Shown: positions 1 to 8,668 of the stretch, piece after piece | How the letters are laid out: every line of letters starts with the position of its first letter | Position numbering within the stretch: position 1 is the first letter of the stretch | NCBI RefSeq assembly: GCF_001702265.1 | Contig: NZ_MAUE01000001.1 | Span: 47,779 to 111,778, forward strand | Direction: 5' to 3' | From: Pseudomonas aylmerensis | GTDB taxonomy: Bacteria; Pseudomonadota; Gammaproteobacteria; Pseudomonadales; Pseudomonadaceae | Length of the DNA: 64,000 bases | Program-made: the position numbers and the translations under genes | Notes under the pieces: model-generated | Told to the model about the DNA's origin: nothing | The model's input: the letters and a program-made list of their open reading frames with translations, nothing else | Databases searched by the model: none

Positions 1-371
1 TCCAATGCCCCCATCAATCCGAAGTGATCGATCGCCAGTGACGAAATGATCTGCCCAGCGATAGCGAGGCCAAGCAGTGCTGACAGACCGATTTTCGGTG
101 CCAGCACTACATAACTGAGCAACGCGCTGGCACCCAGCAAACCACCCAACAGGCTCCACCAAGGCTGTGCAGGTATGGCCGCCAGTGAGGCTGCTATCCC
201 CCCGCGCATCAATGAAAAAATGCCCAGGCATACCGCGCCAGCAGTAAAAGAGAACAGCGCCGCCGCTACGGAGTCTCCACCCACACCTTTAGCGAGTTGG
301 CCATTCAGTGTGGTCTGCAGGGTGATGCCAAGCCCCGCGCAGATGGCCAGCAGGTAGTAGGCTGCATTCAT
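1..371 (-). CDS. DMT/YdcZ (DUF606) family inner-membrane transporter, partial
   Basis: The gene starts at ATG 371 and runs off the left edge of the window, so only about 123 N-terminal residues are visible. They begin MNAAYYLLAICAGLGITLQ and form alternating hydrophobic helices with small Gly/Ala-rich turns, as in the small YdcZ/DUF606 branch of the drug/metabolite transporter superfamily. The substrate cannot be told from sequence. The gene lies 11 bp downstream of the amidohydrolase on the same strand and is probably co-transcribed with it, so it may move that enzyme's substrate or product (inference). Confidence 0.75.
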   Translation of the reverse strand, partial: MNAAYYLLAICAGLGITLQTTLNGQLAKGVGGDSVAAALFSFTAGAVCLGIFSLMRGGIAASLAAIPAQPWWSLLGGLLGASALLSYVVLAPKIGLSALLGLAIAGQIISSLAIDHFGLMGAL

Positions 372-382
372 CTCACACCTCC

Positions 383-1783
383 TTACTTGGCTGACTCAAG
401 CGGCAGGAATTTCTCGGCAAAGATATCCGGCTGATAGCCTGCAGCAGCAAACAGATGCTCACGGGACTCGTTGATCGCCGCACGCAGCCTTTCGCTATCC
501 ACACCTAAAACCTTGCCACCGCGCTTGACGATACGCCCGCCAATCATGACGGTGTCGACATTGCTGCGCTCTGCCGCATGTACCACGGTACCGAAGGCAT
601 TGCCTGACGGATAAAGGTTGATGTCCCGCGCGTTTATCAGGATCAGGTCAGCCTGCTTGCCGGGACTCAGGCTGCCGATTTTGTCCTGTAAACCGGCACA
701 GACCGCGCCGTCGACGGTGGCGGATTTGAGCAAACCATGGGCGGGCAGGGTCACCACCGGATGATGGTCTTCACCGCAGCAGCGCTGGTGGTGCATGCCC
801 ATGACGCGCTGCAGGTAGAACGCCACCCGCATCTCCATGAACATGTCACCGCTGTAGGAGGTTTCGTTATCGACACTCAGGCCTGGACTGATACCGTGAC
901 GTTGGGCCGACTGCATGGCGAACATTCCATCTTCAATGCCGTAGTGGGCATCTGAACGCGGGCATACGTTGACCCGAACGCCAGCCTCGCGAAGGATTTT
1001 CCAGCCGGCGTCCGGCAGCGCGGTGCAGTGGTTGAAGATGTTGTCGGAACGCAGCAGCCCCTCGCGATGCAATCCTTCCAACTCAGCCGCCATGTCACCG
1101 CCAAAGAACTCGGTGATGATAGGCAGCCCTAGGCGTCGGGCCTCAGCCCACAGCTCAGGCTCCAACTGCGCCATCACCGCCAGAGAGAGCAGCGGGTTGT
1201 CGCCTTTCTTGATGTATTTTTCCTGCAGACGCTCCAGATTGCCCGGCCAGTGGGCTTTGTCCCACTCACCCGCAACCGGCGCCCCCGAGGCGTGTACGGC
1301 GCGTATGCCTGCATCGAGCAGCGCTTCGACAGCGGCATCGGAGTGCTCACCCGTGCGGCTGTTATGCGAGTTGTCCACCAAGGTCGTTATACCGGCATCG
1401 ATGCAGCCCAATGCGCTCAGGAGGTTGCCGATATACATGTCCGCCGGGCGATAGTATTTGGCGAACGAGAAGTGGGTTGCGTTGCAGTAGTCCTCCAGGG
1501 TTGCGGCGTTCGGATTTATTCGCCGTAGTTGCCCCTCCCAGGAGTGACGGTGGGTATCGACCATGCCCGGCATAGCGATCATGCCGGATGCCTCAATCAC
1601 GACAGAGTCGCCGGCTTCGAGATTTTCACCGATTGCCGTGATGGTGGTGCCTTCGATAAGAATATCGCCACGCGCCAGATTGCCGATGTCGCCATCCATG
1701 CTCAGTACAGTGGCGCCGCGGATAAGTGTGCGTGCGGCCGGAGCGACTGGGGCCTGCACAATGCTGCGGTTGTATTCAGCCAT
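383..1783 (-). CDS. Amidohydrolase family protein (TRZ/ATZ, cytosine-deaminase-like)
   Basis: This 466-aa protein is a metal-dependent cyclic amidohydrolase. It has an N-terminal beta-sandwich portion, then the metal-binding THRH motif (His78, His80) after MPGMVD, and the C-terminal strand returning to the small domain (LSPGKQADLILI, VMIGGRIVKRGG). It resembles SsnA/TrzA/AtzA-type deaminases and chlorohydrolases that act on ring amines or amidines; the exact substrate is unknown. The start at 1783 has AGAGGTG about 8 bp upstream. It is divergent from a LysR gene with a strong inverted repeat between them, which suggests regulation by that LysR protein. Confidence 0.85.
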   Translation of the reverse strand: MAEYNRSIVQAPVAPAARTLIRGATVLSMDGDIGNLARGDILIEGTTITAIGENLEAGDSVVIEASGMIAMPGMVDTHRHSWEGQLRRINPNAATLEDYCNATHFSFAKYYRPADMYIGNLLSALGCIDAGITTLVDNSHNSRTGEHSDAAVEALLDAGIRAVHASGAPVAGEWDKAHWPGNLERLQEKYIKKGDNPLLSLAVMAQLEPELWAEARRLGLPIITEFFGGDMAAELEGLHREGLLRSDNIFNHCTALPDAGWKILREAGVRVNVCPRSDAHYGIEDGMFAMQSAQRHGISPGLSVDNETSYSGDMFMEMRVAFYLQRVMGMHHQRCCGEDHHPVVTLPAHGLLKSATVDGAVCAGLQDKIGSLSPGKQADLILINARDINLYPSGNAFGTVVHAAERSNVDTVMIGGRIVKRGGKVLGVDSERLRAAINESREHLFAAAGYQPDIFAEKFLPLESAK

Positions 1784-1863
1784 TTCAGTACACCTCTTCC
1801 AATTTCGTTGGAAGAAATGTACGCAAGGCGATACTGCGGGAAAAAGATGATTAAACTGTTTTT

Positions 1864-1890
1864 ATTATTCAAGAATGACGAATAATAATG
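1864..1890. promoter_or_regulatory. Inverted repeat, probable LysR operator
   Basis: TTATTATTC is separated by 9 bases from its perfect complement GAATAATAA. The dyad sits between the divergent amidohydrolase and LysR genes, 37 bp before the LysR start. The position and the interrupted-dyad form fit a LysR-type recognition site (inference). Confidence 0.6.
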
Positions 1891-1926
1891 CTTTCCCCGG
1901 TCACTGCTTTGAGGCTGCTAACAGTC

Positions 1927-2829
1927 ATGGATCGTATTCAAGCGATGCAGGTATTCGTCCGTGTGGCTGAGGCAGGAAGCTTTATCCAGGCGGCGCAGAC
2001 GCTCTCTTTGCCGGCCTCGACGGTTACCAGCACCGTCAAGAATCTTGAGAAGTACCTGCAGGTGCGCTTGCTCAACAGAACCACGCGGCGGGTTAGTCTG
2101 ACGCCTGAGGGCGCACAGTATCTGGCGCAATGCCGGGAAATATTGGAGCTGATAGAACACACAGAGACTAGTCTGACGGATTCCGTAAAACGGCCACAGG
2201 GACGTTTGCGGGTTGATATGCCGGGCGGCATTGCACACTTCATCGTCATGCCACATCTGCAAGCTTTTTACATGCGCTACCCAGATATCTACCTAATGAT
2301 CGGCGTCAGCGATCGGCAGGTTGACCTTGTTCAAGAGGGTGTAGATTGCGTCATTCGCACAGGCGAGCTCGACGATTCAACGCTTGTTGCGCGCCCCCTT
2401 GGCCGATTTCGCTGGGTGACCTGTGCATCTGTTGCCTATCTCGAAGAAAACGGTACTCCGCAAACACCACTGGATTTGTCACACCACCGGGCCATCCATT
2501 ACTTTTCGGGCCACGCAAGGCACGCGGGCGAAATGCGCTTCGCCAGTGGCTCTGAAAAGCTCTCGGTTCAGGTGAACGGAACAACAGCCGTCAACGAGAC
2601 TGGGCTCTACATAAAATTGTGCCTTGAAGGCTTTGGGCTGGCGCAACTCGCCGAGAACGTGGTTTCCGAGCACCTGCGAGAAGGGCGGTTGGTGGAAGTA
2701 CTTGCTGACTGGCAACCGGCTTCGATTCCTGTGCACCTGTTATACCCGCATCAGCGCTTTCTTTCGCCAGCCGTGAGCGCATTCGCTGACTGGATCTCCG
2801 AGCTCGTTCGTGACGGGGATTCAGCCTGA
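1927..2829 (+). CDS. LysR-family transcriptional regulator
   Basis: A 300-aa LysR regulator with the N-terminal winged HTH (MDRIQAMQVFVRVAEAGSF, then LSLPASTVTSTVKNLE, residues about 1-62) and a periplasmic-binding-like effector domain (about 90-295). ATG 1927 was chosen over the upstream ATG 1888 because it gives the standard family N-terminus and length; a GAGG lies about 14 bp upstream. It is divergent from the amidohydrolase and its likely target is that gene plus the YdcZ-type transporter. The effector is unknown. Confidence 0.9.
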   Translation: MDRIQAMQVFVRVAEAGSFIQAAQTLSLPASTVTSTVKNLEKYLQVRLLNRTTRRVSLTPEGAQYLAQCREILELIEHTETSLTDSVKRPQGRLRVDMPGGIAHFIVMPHLQAFYMRYPDIYLMIGVSDRQVDLVQEGVDCVIRTGELDDSTLVARPLGRFRWVTCASVAYLEENGTPQTPLDLSHHRAIHYFSGHARHAGEMRFASGSEKLSVQVNGTTAVNETGLYIKLCLEGFGLAQLAENVVSEHLREGRLVEVLADWQPASIPVHLLYPHQRFLSPAVSAFADWISELVRDGDSA

Positions 2830-2890
2830 GTTCAGTGGCTGCAGGGCTGAACAAACAGGCTCGAATATTCAGCTGGTGCGCCAATAGCGA

Positions 2891-3010
2891 CGAGTAGCCA
2901 AGCGCAGCGAAGTGCTCGGCGGCCAGTGTGGCGAACGTATTGTTTAGTTCTCCCTTGGAGATGAGAAATGGCTTGGCACCGTTGATGATCAGTACGTTGC
3001 TCGCGAGGCT
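2891..3010 (-). pseudogene. Remnant of an mdaB-like NAD(P)H quinone oxidoreductase gene
   Basis: On the minus strand about 40 codons read NVLIINGAKPF, then SKGELNNTFATLAAEHF and AALGY. This is the signature N-terminus of MdaB/NQO-type flavodoxin-fold oxidoreductases, with first beta-strand and SKGELN motif. A stop codon lies just upstream in frame, with no ATG between it and the motif. Similarity stops after about 40 residues and the frame runs into the LysR gene. The rest of the protein (about 150 residues) is absent. It is a 5' fragment of a deleted gene. Confidence 0.65.
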
Positions 3011-3082
3011 TAATCACCGACGATGAGGATCGTGATAGGGCCGCTCGGTGGCGATCGACACGTATTTGCCATGTTTGCTGGC

Positions 3083-4291
3083 CTAGCTGTGTTGCATGGG
3101 CGTGCTTCTGTAATGAGTGGGTTCGAGTTGAACATTGCGCCCGGCCAGCATGCCGGTGGATGCGCCGGCAACGGCGATTGCCGCTGTGATCAACAGCGGT
3201 GCTGTCCAGCCATCAGTCCAGTCGTGCAGTTGGCCCAGTAGCAATGGGCCTGTGGCCGCCATCAGATAACCCACACACTGCGCCATTCCTGATAGTGCCG
3301 CCGTGTCGCCGGCATTTTTTGTACGCAAGCCAATGAACGTCAGGCCAAGCATCATGCTAGCGCCAGAGCCGAAGCCCAGGAAAGCTGCCCACAACATGGC
3401 GTAGCTTGGTGCGTAAATGAGCCCGATCAAAGATGAGGCGGTTAACAGGCTAACGGTAGCGGCTGCCAGTTTCTGGTCTTTGAGACGGCGAAGCGTGGCC
3501 GCCAGAATCAAGCCGGGAATGGCGGTGGTCAATTGCAGCGTGCCGTGTACCATGCCAGCTTGCTCCGGGGATATACCATGATCCATCAGCATGGTCGGCA
3601 GCCAGCCTACGGCGACGTAAAAAGGCATCGCGTTCAGGCCCATAAACAGTGTGACCTGCCACGCCAGCGGTGAACTCCAGACGTTCACGGTTGCCGCTTG
3701 TTTGGGGCCGGACAGAACAATATGTTCGTGTTTTTTCAACTGGGGTAGCCACACAATCAGCGCCAACAGCGGGGCTGCTATCAACAAACTCAGGGCAATC
3801 GGCCATCCCCATGATTGGGTCAGCGGAATGATAACGGCGGAACCGGCAGCACCTGCTGCCCCCATCGTGATGGAGTAAGCGCCCGTCACAGACGCCATCT
3901 TCGTCGAGAAGTCGCGTTTGATCAGGCCAGGCAATAGCACGTTGCCCAGTGCGATCCCGGTGCCTATCAATACCGTACCGGCATACAACGCCCATGCGCT
4001 GCCTGCCGAGCGCAGCAGGATGCCTGCTGAAATGACCAACAGTGCACCGAAAAGCGTGCGTTCAATGCCGAACCTGCGGGCAACCGAAGCGCTAAGCGGG
4101 GAAAAGGCGGCAAAAGCCAGAAGTGGTAGTGAAGTAAGCAGGCCTAGAGCTGAGGCGCTTAAGCCAAAGTCATTCTGAATGAGCGGTAAAACAGGGGCGA
4201 TGCCCGTAAAGGGAGCGCGTAGGTTTACGGCAATGAGCAGAATGCCCGCGACGAGCGCGATGGCATGCCACTTGTTTTTTGTATCTGACAT
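3083..4291 (-). CDS. MFS transporter, CynX/NimT family
   Basis: A 402-aa, 12-helix major facilitator. The N-terminus (MSDTKNKWHAIALVAGILL, then AVNLRAPFTGIAPVLPLI) and ARRFGIERTLFG in loop 2-3 are typical of the CynX/NimT branch, which includes cyanate and 2-nitroimidazole transporters. The start at 4291 gives the family length; the open frame extends 23 codons further upstream without a better site. It is divergent from an AraC regulator. The same arrangement in Escherichia coli is NimT/NimR, so an efflux role is likely, with unknown substrate. Confidence 0.85.
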   Translation of the reverse strand: MSDTKNKWHAIALVAGILLIAVNLRAPFTGIAPVLPLIQNDFGLSASALGLLTSLPLLAFAAFSPLSASVARRFGIERTLFGALLVISAGILLRSAGSAWALYAGTVLIGTGIALGNVLLPGLIKRDFSTKMASVTGAYSITMGAAGAAGSAVIIPLTQSWGWPIALSLLIAAPLLALIVWLPQLKKHEHIVLSGPKQAATVNVWSSPLAWQVTLFMGLNAMPFYVAVGWLPTMLMDHGISPEQAGMVHGTLQLTTAIPGLILAATLRRLKDQKLAAATVSLLTASSLIGLIYAPSYAMLWAAFLGFGSGASMMLGLTFIGLRTKNAGDTAALSGMAQCVGYLMAATGPLLLGQLHDWTDGWTAPLLITAAIAVAGASTGMLAGRNVQLEPTHYRSTPMQHS

Positions 4292-4341
4292 ATTCTGTAG
4301 CTGTCCTCTGAAAAGAAGACCACTGTAGAGAGCTTCAGAAT

Positions 4342-4356
4342 TATCTAATATAGATA
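4342..4356. promoter_or_regulatory. Palindrome in the MFS/AraC divergent promoter region
   Basis: TATCTA, a 3-base spacer and TAGATA form a perfect dyad between the two divergent genes, 23 bp before the AraC start. It is a candidate regulator site or overlaps a -10 region. No other strong site was seen in this 88-bp gap. Confidence 0.4.
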
Positions 4357-4379
4357 TCAAGACACCTGATACCTAAATT

Positions 4380-5174
4380 ATGCCAAGCTCAAAAAATGTC
4401 GTTACCTCGCCGGAAGATTTCGATTCAAATCTCTTCGCTCAGGCTGCGATTGCGCTCAAGGTTGCGCCTGCCCCCAATGATTCGGTTGCCCGCGCCCATG
4501 ATCATCGGAAAGGCCAGCTAGTCCTGTCTTTGCACGGAGCGGTGAGCTGTGAGGTGCAGAACGCACTTTGGCTTGTGCCTCCCCAACATGCGGTATGGAT
4601 TCCCGGCGGCACGCCGCACAGTTGCCGCATGACCGAAAACGCCCGCACTTGTTTTTTGTTTGTTGAACCCGATGCAGCAGAGATGCCTGACGCCTGCTGT
4701 ACGGTTGCCATTACCCCCATTGTCCGCGAGATGATCCTTCACCTCGCAGAGCAGGAACCCTCCTGTCTTTGCGAGGGTAAAACTGCGCGGCTGGTTGCAG
4801 TACTGCTTGAGCAGCTTTCCGATGCTCCGCTGAAAGAGCTGCATTTGCCGATATCCGACCACCCCAAGATCAAACAAATCGCGGATACGCTCTTTGCAGA
4901 CCCCGGTGACCGAACCACGTTGCGCGAGTGGGCCAATCGGCTTGCAACGAGTGAGCGAACGCTAGCCAGACTTGTGGAAAGTACGACTGGGCTGAGCTTC
5001 GGACGCTGGCGCCAGCAACTGCATCTGATGATCGCACTGAGTCATCTGGCAGAAGGCGTATCCGTGCAGCATGTGGCAGGCATCCTGGGCTATGACTCTG
5101 TTAACGCCTTTATCACGATGTTCAAGAAAGCTTTGGGAAAACCGCCCACTCTGTACTTTTCCTCTCTGCGATAG
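4380..5174 (+). CDS. AraC-family regulator, NimR-like
   Basis: A 264-aa protein with an N-terminal cupin-like sensor (VPPQHAVWIPGGTPHSC, residues about 50-80, a common motif of this subgroup) and a C-terminal double HTH (about 160-260: LATSERTLARLVESTTGLSFGRW, then VAGILGYDSVNAFITMFKKALG). It is divergent from the NimT/CynX-type exporter, as nimR is from nimT in E. coli, and likely controls it. No convincing ribosome-binding site precedes the start. Ligand unknown. Confidence 0.88.
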   Translation: MPSSKNVVTSPEDFDSNLFAQAAIALKVAPAPNDSVARAHDHRKGQLVLSLHGAVSCEVQNALWLVPPQHAVWIPGGTPHSCRMTENARTCFLFVEPDAAEMPDACCTVAITPIVREMILHLAEQEPSCLCEGKTARLVAVLLEQLSDAPLKELHLPISDHPKIKQIADTLFADPGDRTTLREWANRLATSERTLARLVESTTGLSFGRWRQQLHLMIALSHLAEGVSVQHVAGILGYDSVNAFITMFKKALGKPPTLYFSSLR

Positions 5175-5388
5175 TGCTTTGCTTGTTAAATATCCGACCC
5201 ATTGAGTCGTCGAGCCACCTGCACGATTCTGGGGATCACCCCCTGCTCAGCTTCTCCATCTGGAGTCCTCGTCGCAGACACCCACTGACCATCGGCATCA
5301 CTAAATTCTGTAAAATGGGAAAGTGCGGTTCTGACACGGCCAGTCGTGAAGTGAGAATGGAGCCATCAAATAGTTAAGGATTGCTGAC

Positions 5389-6231
5389 ATGTCACGTTTC
5401 AAGGGCCGCCGCCTCAGGCAATACAGGTCGAGTTCGACCATCATAAAGATTTCAACATAGCTCACCCGACCATAGGCCTGTAATCCTAGGGATTGGTGAA
5501 GGCACCAGCCAGTTGCTACAACAGCCTGGCGGGAATATCCACCTCAGTGCGGGCACCTATGCCAAGAGCATGGGTACAAATGCTCTGAAGTGTGAACGGT
5601 GCGACGCAACAGTAATTCATGTCAATTCCTTCACTCGGGGCTGCTACTACAAAACCTCTAAGGTTCGGGCCTGCTTCCGCCCGCAAGCGAATGGAACGCA
5701 TGGCCCCAACTGTCGTTTCGGTGTTGATAAGCAAATCGTTGAGCTCGCCAGCACCTCTAACTGCCTGGTCGAAAGCGTCCAGAAAAACCGCTTCCGCATG
5801 CGTCGGTCGCGGTGACAGAAGAGTTGAAAGCAAATGCTAGACGACTCAAGAAAGATGACGGTGGTGAGACATCCTCTACTGCCATCTGAACCTACACACC
5901 ATCATCCAATCGGTTGTCCTCCTATATCAATACCGCACAAAGCGTCCTCAGACTGCGCGCAATGTGCGACGAAGACGCTGACATCGACGAGCACCTAGAA
6001 CCAGTGTTTGCAGGCAATACCGTTGGCTGGAATCAGTTCTACTTCGACCATGCCCGGCAAATGGAGGCCCACTACGCCGTCTCAAAGAGTTCGACTCAAT
6101 ACCCGATCGCGATCCAAGGACGCGTGGGTAAGATCAAGCGGCGTGTCAACGGCGATACCACGCTCAATGTCATGAATCTCGAACGACTCAGGGTGACCCA
6201 GGATCCCAACGAACCCCACATATGGTATTAG
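5389..6231 (+). pseudogene. Frameshifted pseudogene of an unrecognised island-type protein
   Basis: ATG 5389 follows a good AAGGA site. Coding similarity continues only by changing frame: MSRFKG, then PPPQAIQVEFDHHKDFN and IAHPTIGL, then ILGIGEGTSQLLQQPGG, running into a cysteine-bearing segment (KCERCDATVIHVNSFTRG, with HGPNCRF later) that ends at 5815. The next frame, from about 5812, has an in-frame TGA near 5887 and then SYINTAQSVLRLRAMCDED to the stop at 6231. At least three frameshifts and one nonsense codon break a protein of about 280 residues. The CxxC...C layout suggests a zinc-binding N-terminal domain. Function not recognised. Confidence 0.6.
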
Positions 6232-6616
6232 CCTAGAAGTGGGTGTATGGGCGGCCTAGGCAAGCTGGTTTGATGGGCTAAGCGAAAACGACGAGTTCAT
6301 AAAATCTGTCTGTGGAAAGCACCTCCCCCGGCCCGGAGCAAGGCCACCAAGGCGGGGTCTCTTGCATTACCGAATTGGCAAGTGCGTCAGTGTGCCGTGC
6401 CGGTTTCGCCAGGGTGGGCAGTCGCTTCTATTTTCTACCAATTGGTGGTCCCAAATGGGATGTCGGTGAGCTGCATGGGATTATCTCGGACGAGGGCGGG
6501 GTGGAATCGTACCAAGGTAACAAGGAAGCCAATAGATACAGATCCGGTTGATTTCATCAATGCTCGAGGGAAGTTGTTGCTCTCCCGTCGATTTACGTCC
6601 GTGTCCGCCCCCCCTT

Positions 6617-6680
6617 GACTGGCCGCTTCGGCCGATAGCTGCCGCTCACGAACGGCGGCTTTCGGCCAAAAGCGGACACT
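6617..6680. repeat. Intergenic hairpin repeat, copy 1
   Basis: Nested palindromic DNA with GGCCGCTTCGGCC, GCCGCTCACGAACGGC and TTTCGGCCAAAAGCGGAC. The last element matches, in inverse orientation, the GTCCGCTTTTGGCCGAAAGC core at 16148-16171. This kind of element recurs between genes in fluorescent pseudomonads. Confidence 0.6.
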
Positions 6681-7520
6681 CAAAGATGCTAACGAAGCCA
6701 GGGAACGCAATCCTCCTGGACGCCAGTAGGATCCCTGGGCAGGAATGCGTTTTCTCCACTACCTACCTATCATCGCCTTCTCGGCTCTGATGGCCAGCTA
6801 TGCCTAACTGTGGCTGATTATACCGACGTCTCTTTTAAATGATTTGGCTTAAACCAGTAATTACAGGTCATGGCAATCAACGCATCACTTAGAGCAAATG
6901 GCTTCTTCGCCGGCCTTTTGGAGTCAGAATTGTTGCTCGCTGCATCGCTCGAGTTACGGCTACTGGTACAAAAGGAAATAAATGAGAAAACAAAGAATGA
7001 ACTGAGACAAAGATTTCTTTGGTTCGTGGTGGTGATTGCTGAACCCACTTTGGGATTTCGAATAGATAAGGCGTTCTCGATATTAATGGGACTGACTGAG
7101 ATGAGCGCCTTAATGTCCGTAAAAGCAATTTTAAGAAAGGGCGAACTCTGTCCTATGGAAAACTTCCTCTTCTCCACATCTAAAGCAGGTTGCCTGTCGC
7201 CGCACTACAGTATTTCCATACTTAATGTGAGCGACATGACGGCTTGAGAGAGCACCGGTTCAGTTCAACGATGGGCTGCCCCACCTCAGGCCGATAAAAA
7301 ATAACGTCATGCCCGGGATTACTTAAACGCTACAGACACCATTCCCCTTAATGCTGGAGTTGGAAGGCGAGTTCGCCGGACGCTTACACTAAAAATCTAA
7401 AAAAATAGCGAGGGGGGGGCTGCCAACCGGCTAGAAAATGCAAATTTATTTTTATCTCCCTATATAATCAACGTCTGATGTTCGTACAGTTGACTATTCA
7501 GAAATGCCATCTTGCGTATC
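6681..7520. other. Low-GC accessory stretch without a convincing gene
   Basis: Between the frameshifted pseudogene and the 363-aa gene there is AT-richer DNA. Overlapping open frames of about 120 codons on both strands (6870-7247 plus, 6818-7177 minus) lack a good start site and show no motif. Their Ser/Leu-rich translations look like chance frames. A poly-G run occurs at about 7411-7420. No RNA gene was recognised. Confidence 0.4.
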
Positions 7521-8612
7521 CTAGCTTACTGGTTTTTCTCGGACGAACTGGACGGACAGCTCTCCACTGGTCCAGCGTACAGATAAAACTATTTTATTCA
7601 CTATGGTGGGTTCTTGTTGATTTTCAAATAGTATTTTTCGACCGGTCGTGAAGTTTAATTTCAGTACCAATGTTGGGTAATCGGTAAGATCTTTTTGTCC
7701 GACAGATTTATTAGATTTATTAGATTTATTTTTCGTGGATACGGGGGATGGTTCTTTTATGAGGTTTTCCGCAGCGAGTACATCAGAACGGGCTTTTTGG
7801 GATGCCTTGTCGTTTTTTCGTAATAACTTATTAGGCATTGAACCGGAAAGCGCGGTGGGAGTACCGACATCCGAATCAAACAAACCAGCAGTATGAAAAG
7901 TTTCGCCAGGAATATAGAGCTCGCTAAATGCGCGCTTTGCTTTTTTGCATTGAAGCTCAATATCTCTTTTCTCTTTGGCTTCGGCGTAATTTTTTTTATA
8001 ATCATCAAGAAGCAAGTGATTGGTAATTCTTATTTTAACTTTCTCTACGAACTGGGATATTAAAAACGGATAATTGTGGGCAATCCATGTTTCCCCATCA
8101 GTTGTCCCGCTCCTGTCAAGTGGCCATGCGTTGTTCGGACTTGCAATGAAAATATCCGCAATTAAAATGTCGTCTGCTAATGGCATTTCACCTTTTTGGC
8201 CGGATAATTGAGTGAACGCATCTCTGATGGCATTATTTACTGCTGATGGTGTATCGCAAATGGTATGTTTCAGCTGAATAACCTTTCCTTGGCTTTTTCC
8301 CTCCTCGTTGTATTTATTGGTTGTTGTTGTAATGTCACCGCGGTTTTTTTTGACGACCTTGTTATTAACTTTTTCAGAAAAGCCTCCTGCGAAATTTTTT
8401 TTCTTAAGATGTTTTAGGCCTTTTGCGGATTCTACGTAATACCCCATTGCTATGCCAGTTATCGAATTTTCCCAACCATTGTGTTTGTCCAACAGCCAGT
8501 CTCGTGACTTTTTGTTTGCCGGCGTTTCCGGGAGTTCCTGCGTAGAAATTAGCATTTTCTCCAGAAGGTTGAGAGCGTTTTTGGCTCCGGGGTAATAAAC
8601 TGAATCTGGCAT
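7521..8612 (-). CDS. Uncharacterised 363-aa protein downstream of the MACPF gene
   Basis: No family was recognised. The start at 8612 has a GGAG about 9 bp upstream, and the gene follows the MACPF gene by 56 bp on the same strand, so the two probably form an operon. Residues about 95-165 contain a hydrophobic strand ending in QLKH, followed by an Asp-rich patch (PLADDILIADIFIA). An Asp upstream plus QxK could be a PD-(D/E)xK-like nuclease core, but this is weak. Residues about 290-310 are a Lys/Ser/Asn-rich linker, followed by a basic beta-rich C-terminal segment. There is no signal peptide or membrane segment. Its low GC differs from the core genome and indicates transfer. It could be a co-toxin, an immunity protein or an accessory factor. 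Confidence 0.75.
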   Translation of the reverse strand: MPDSVYYPGAKNALNLLEKMLISTQELPETPANKKSRDWLLDKHNGWENSITGIAMGYYVESAKGLKHLKKKNFAGGFSEKVNNKVVKKNRGDITTTTNKYNEEGKSQGKVIQLKHTICDTPSAVNNAIRDAFTQLSGQKGEMPLADDILIADIFIASPNNAWPLDRSGTTDGETWIAHNYPFLISQFVEKVKIRITNHLLLDDYKKNYAEAKEKRDIELQCKKAKRAFSELYIPGETFHTAGLFDSDVGTPTALSGSMPNKLLRKNDKASQKARSDVLAAENLIKEPSPVSTKNKSNKSNKSVGQKDLTDYPTLVLKLNFTTGRKILFENQQEPTIVNKIVLSVRWTSGELSVQFVREKPVS

Positions 8613-8668
8613 TTCACCGACTCCATTACAGAATGGCGTTCAATAAATAATGAACGCCATTCCAAATA

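Noticed and set aside
6312..6551. 79-codon frame between the pseudogene and the hairpin repeat
   Set aside because: No motif, no start context, and overlapping frames of similar length exist.
6870..7247. Open frame of 125 codons on the plus strand, overlapping one of 119 codons on the minus strand
   Set aside because: Neither has a convincing ribosome site or recognisable motif; composition looks like chance frames in AT-richer DNA.
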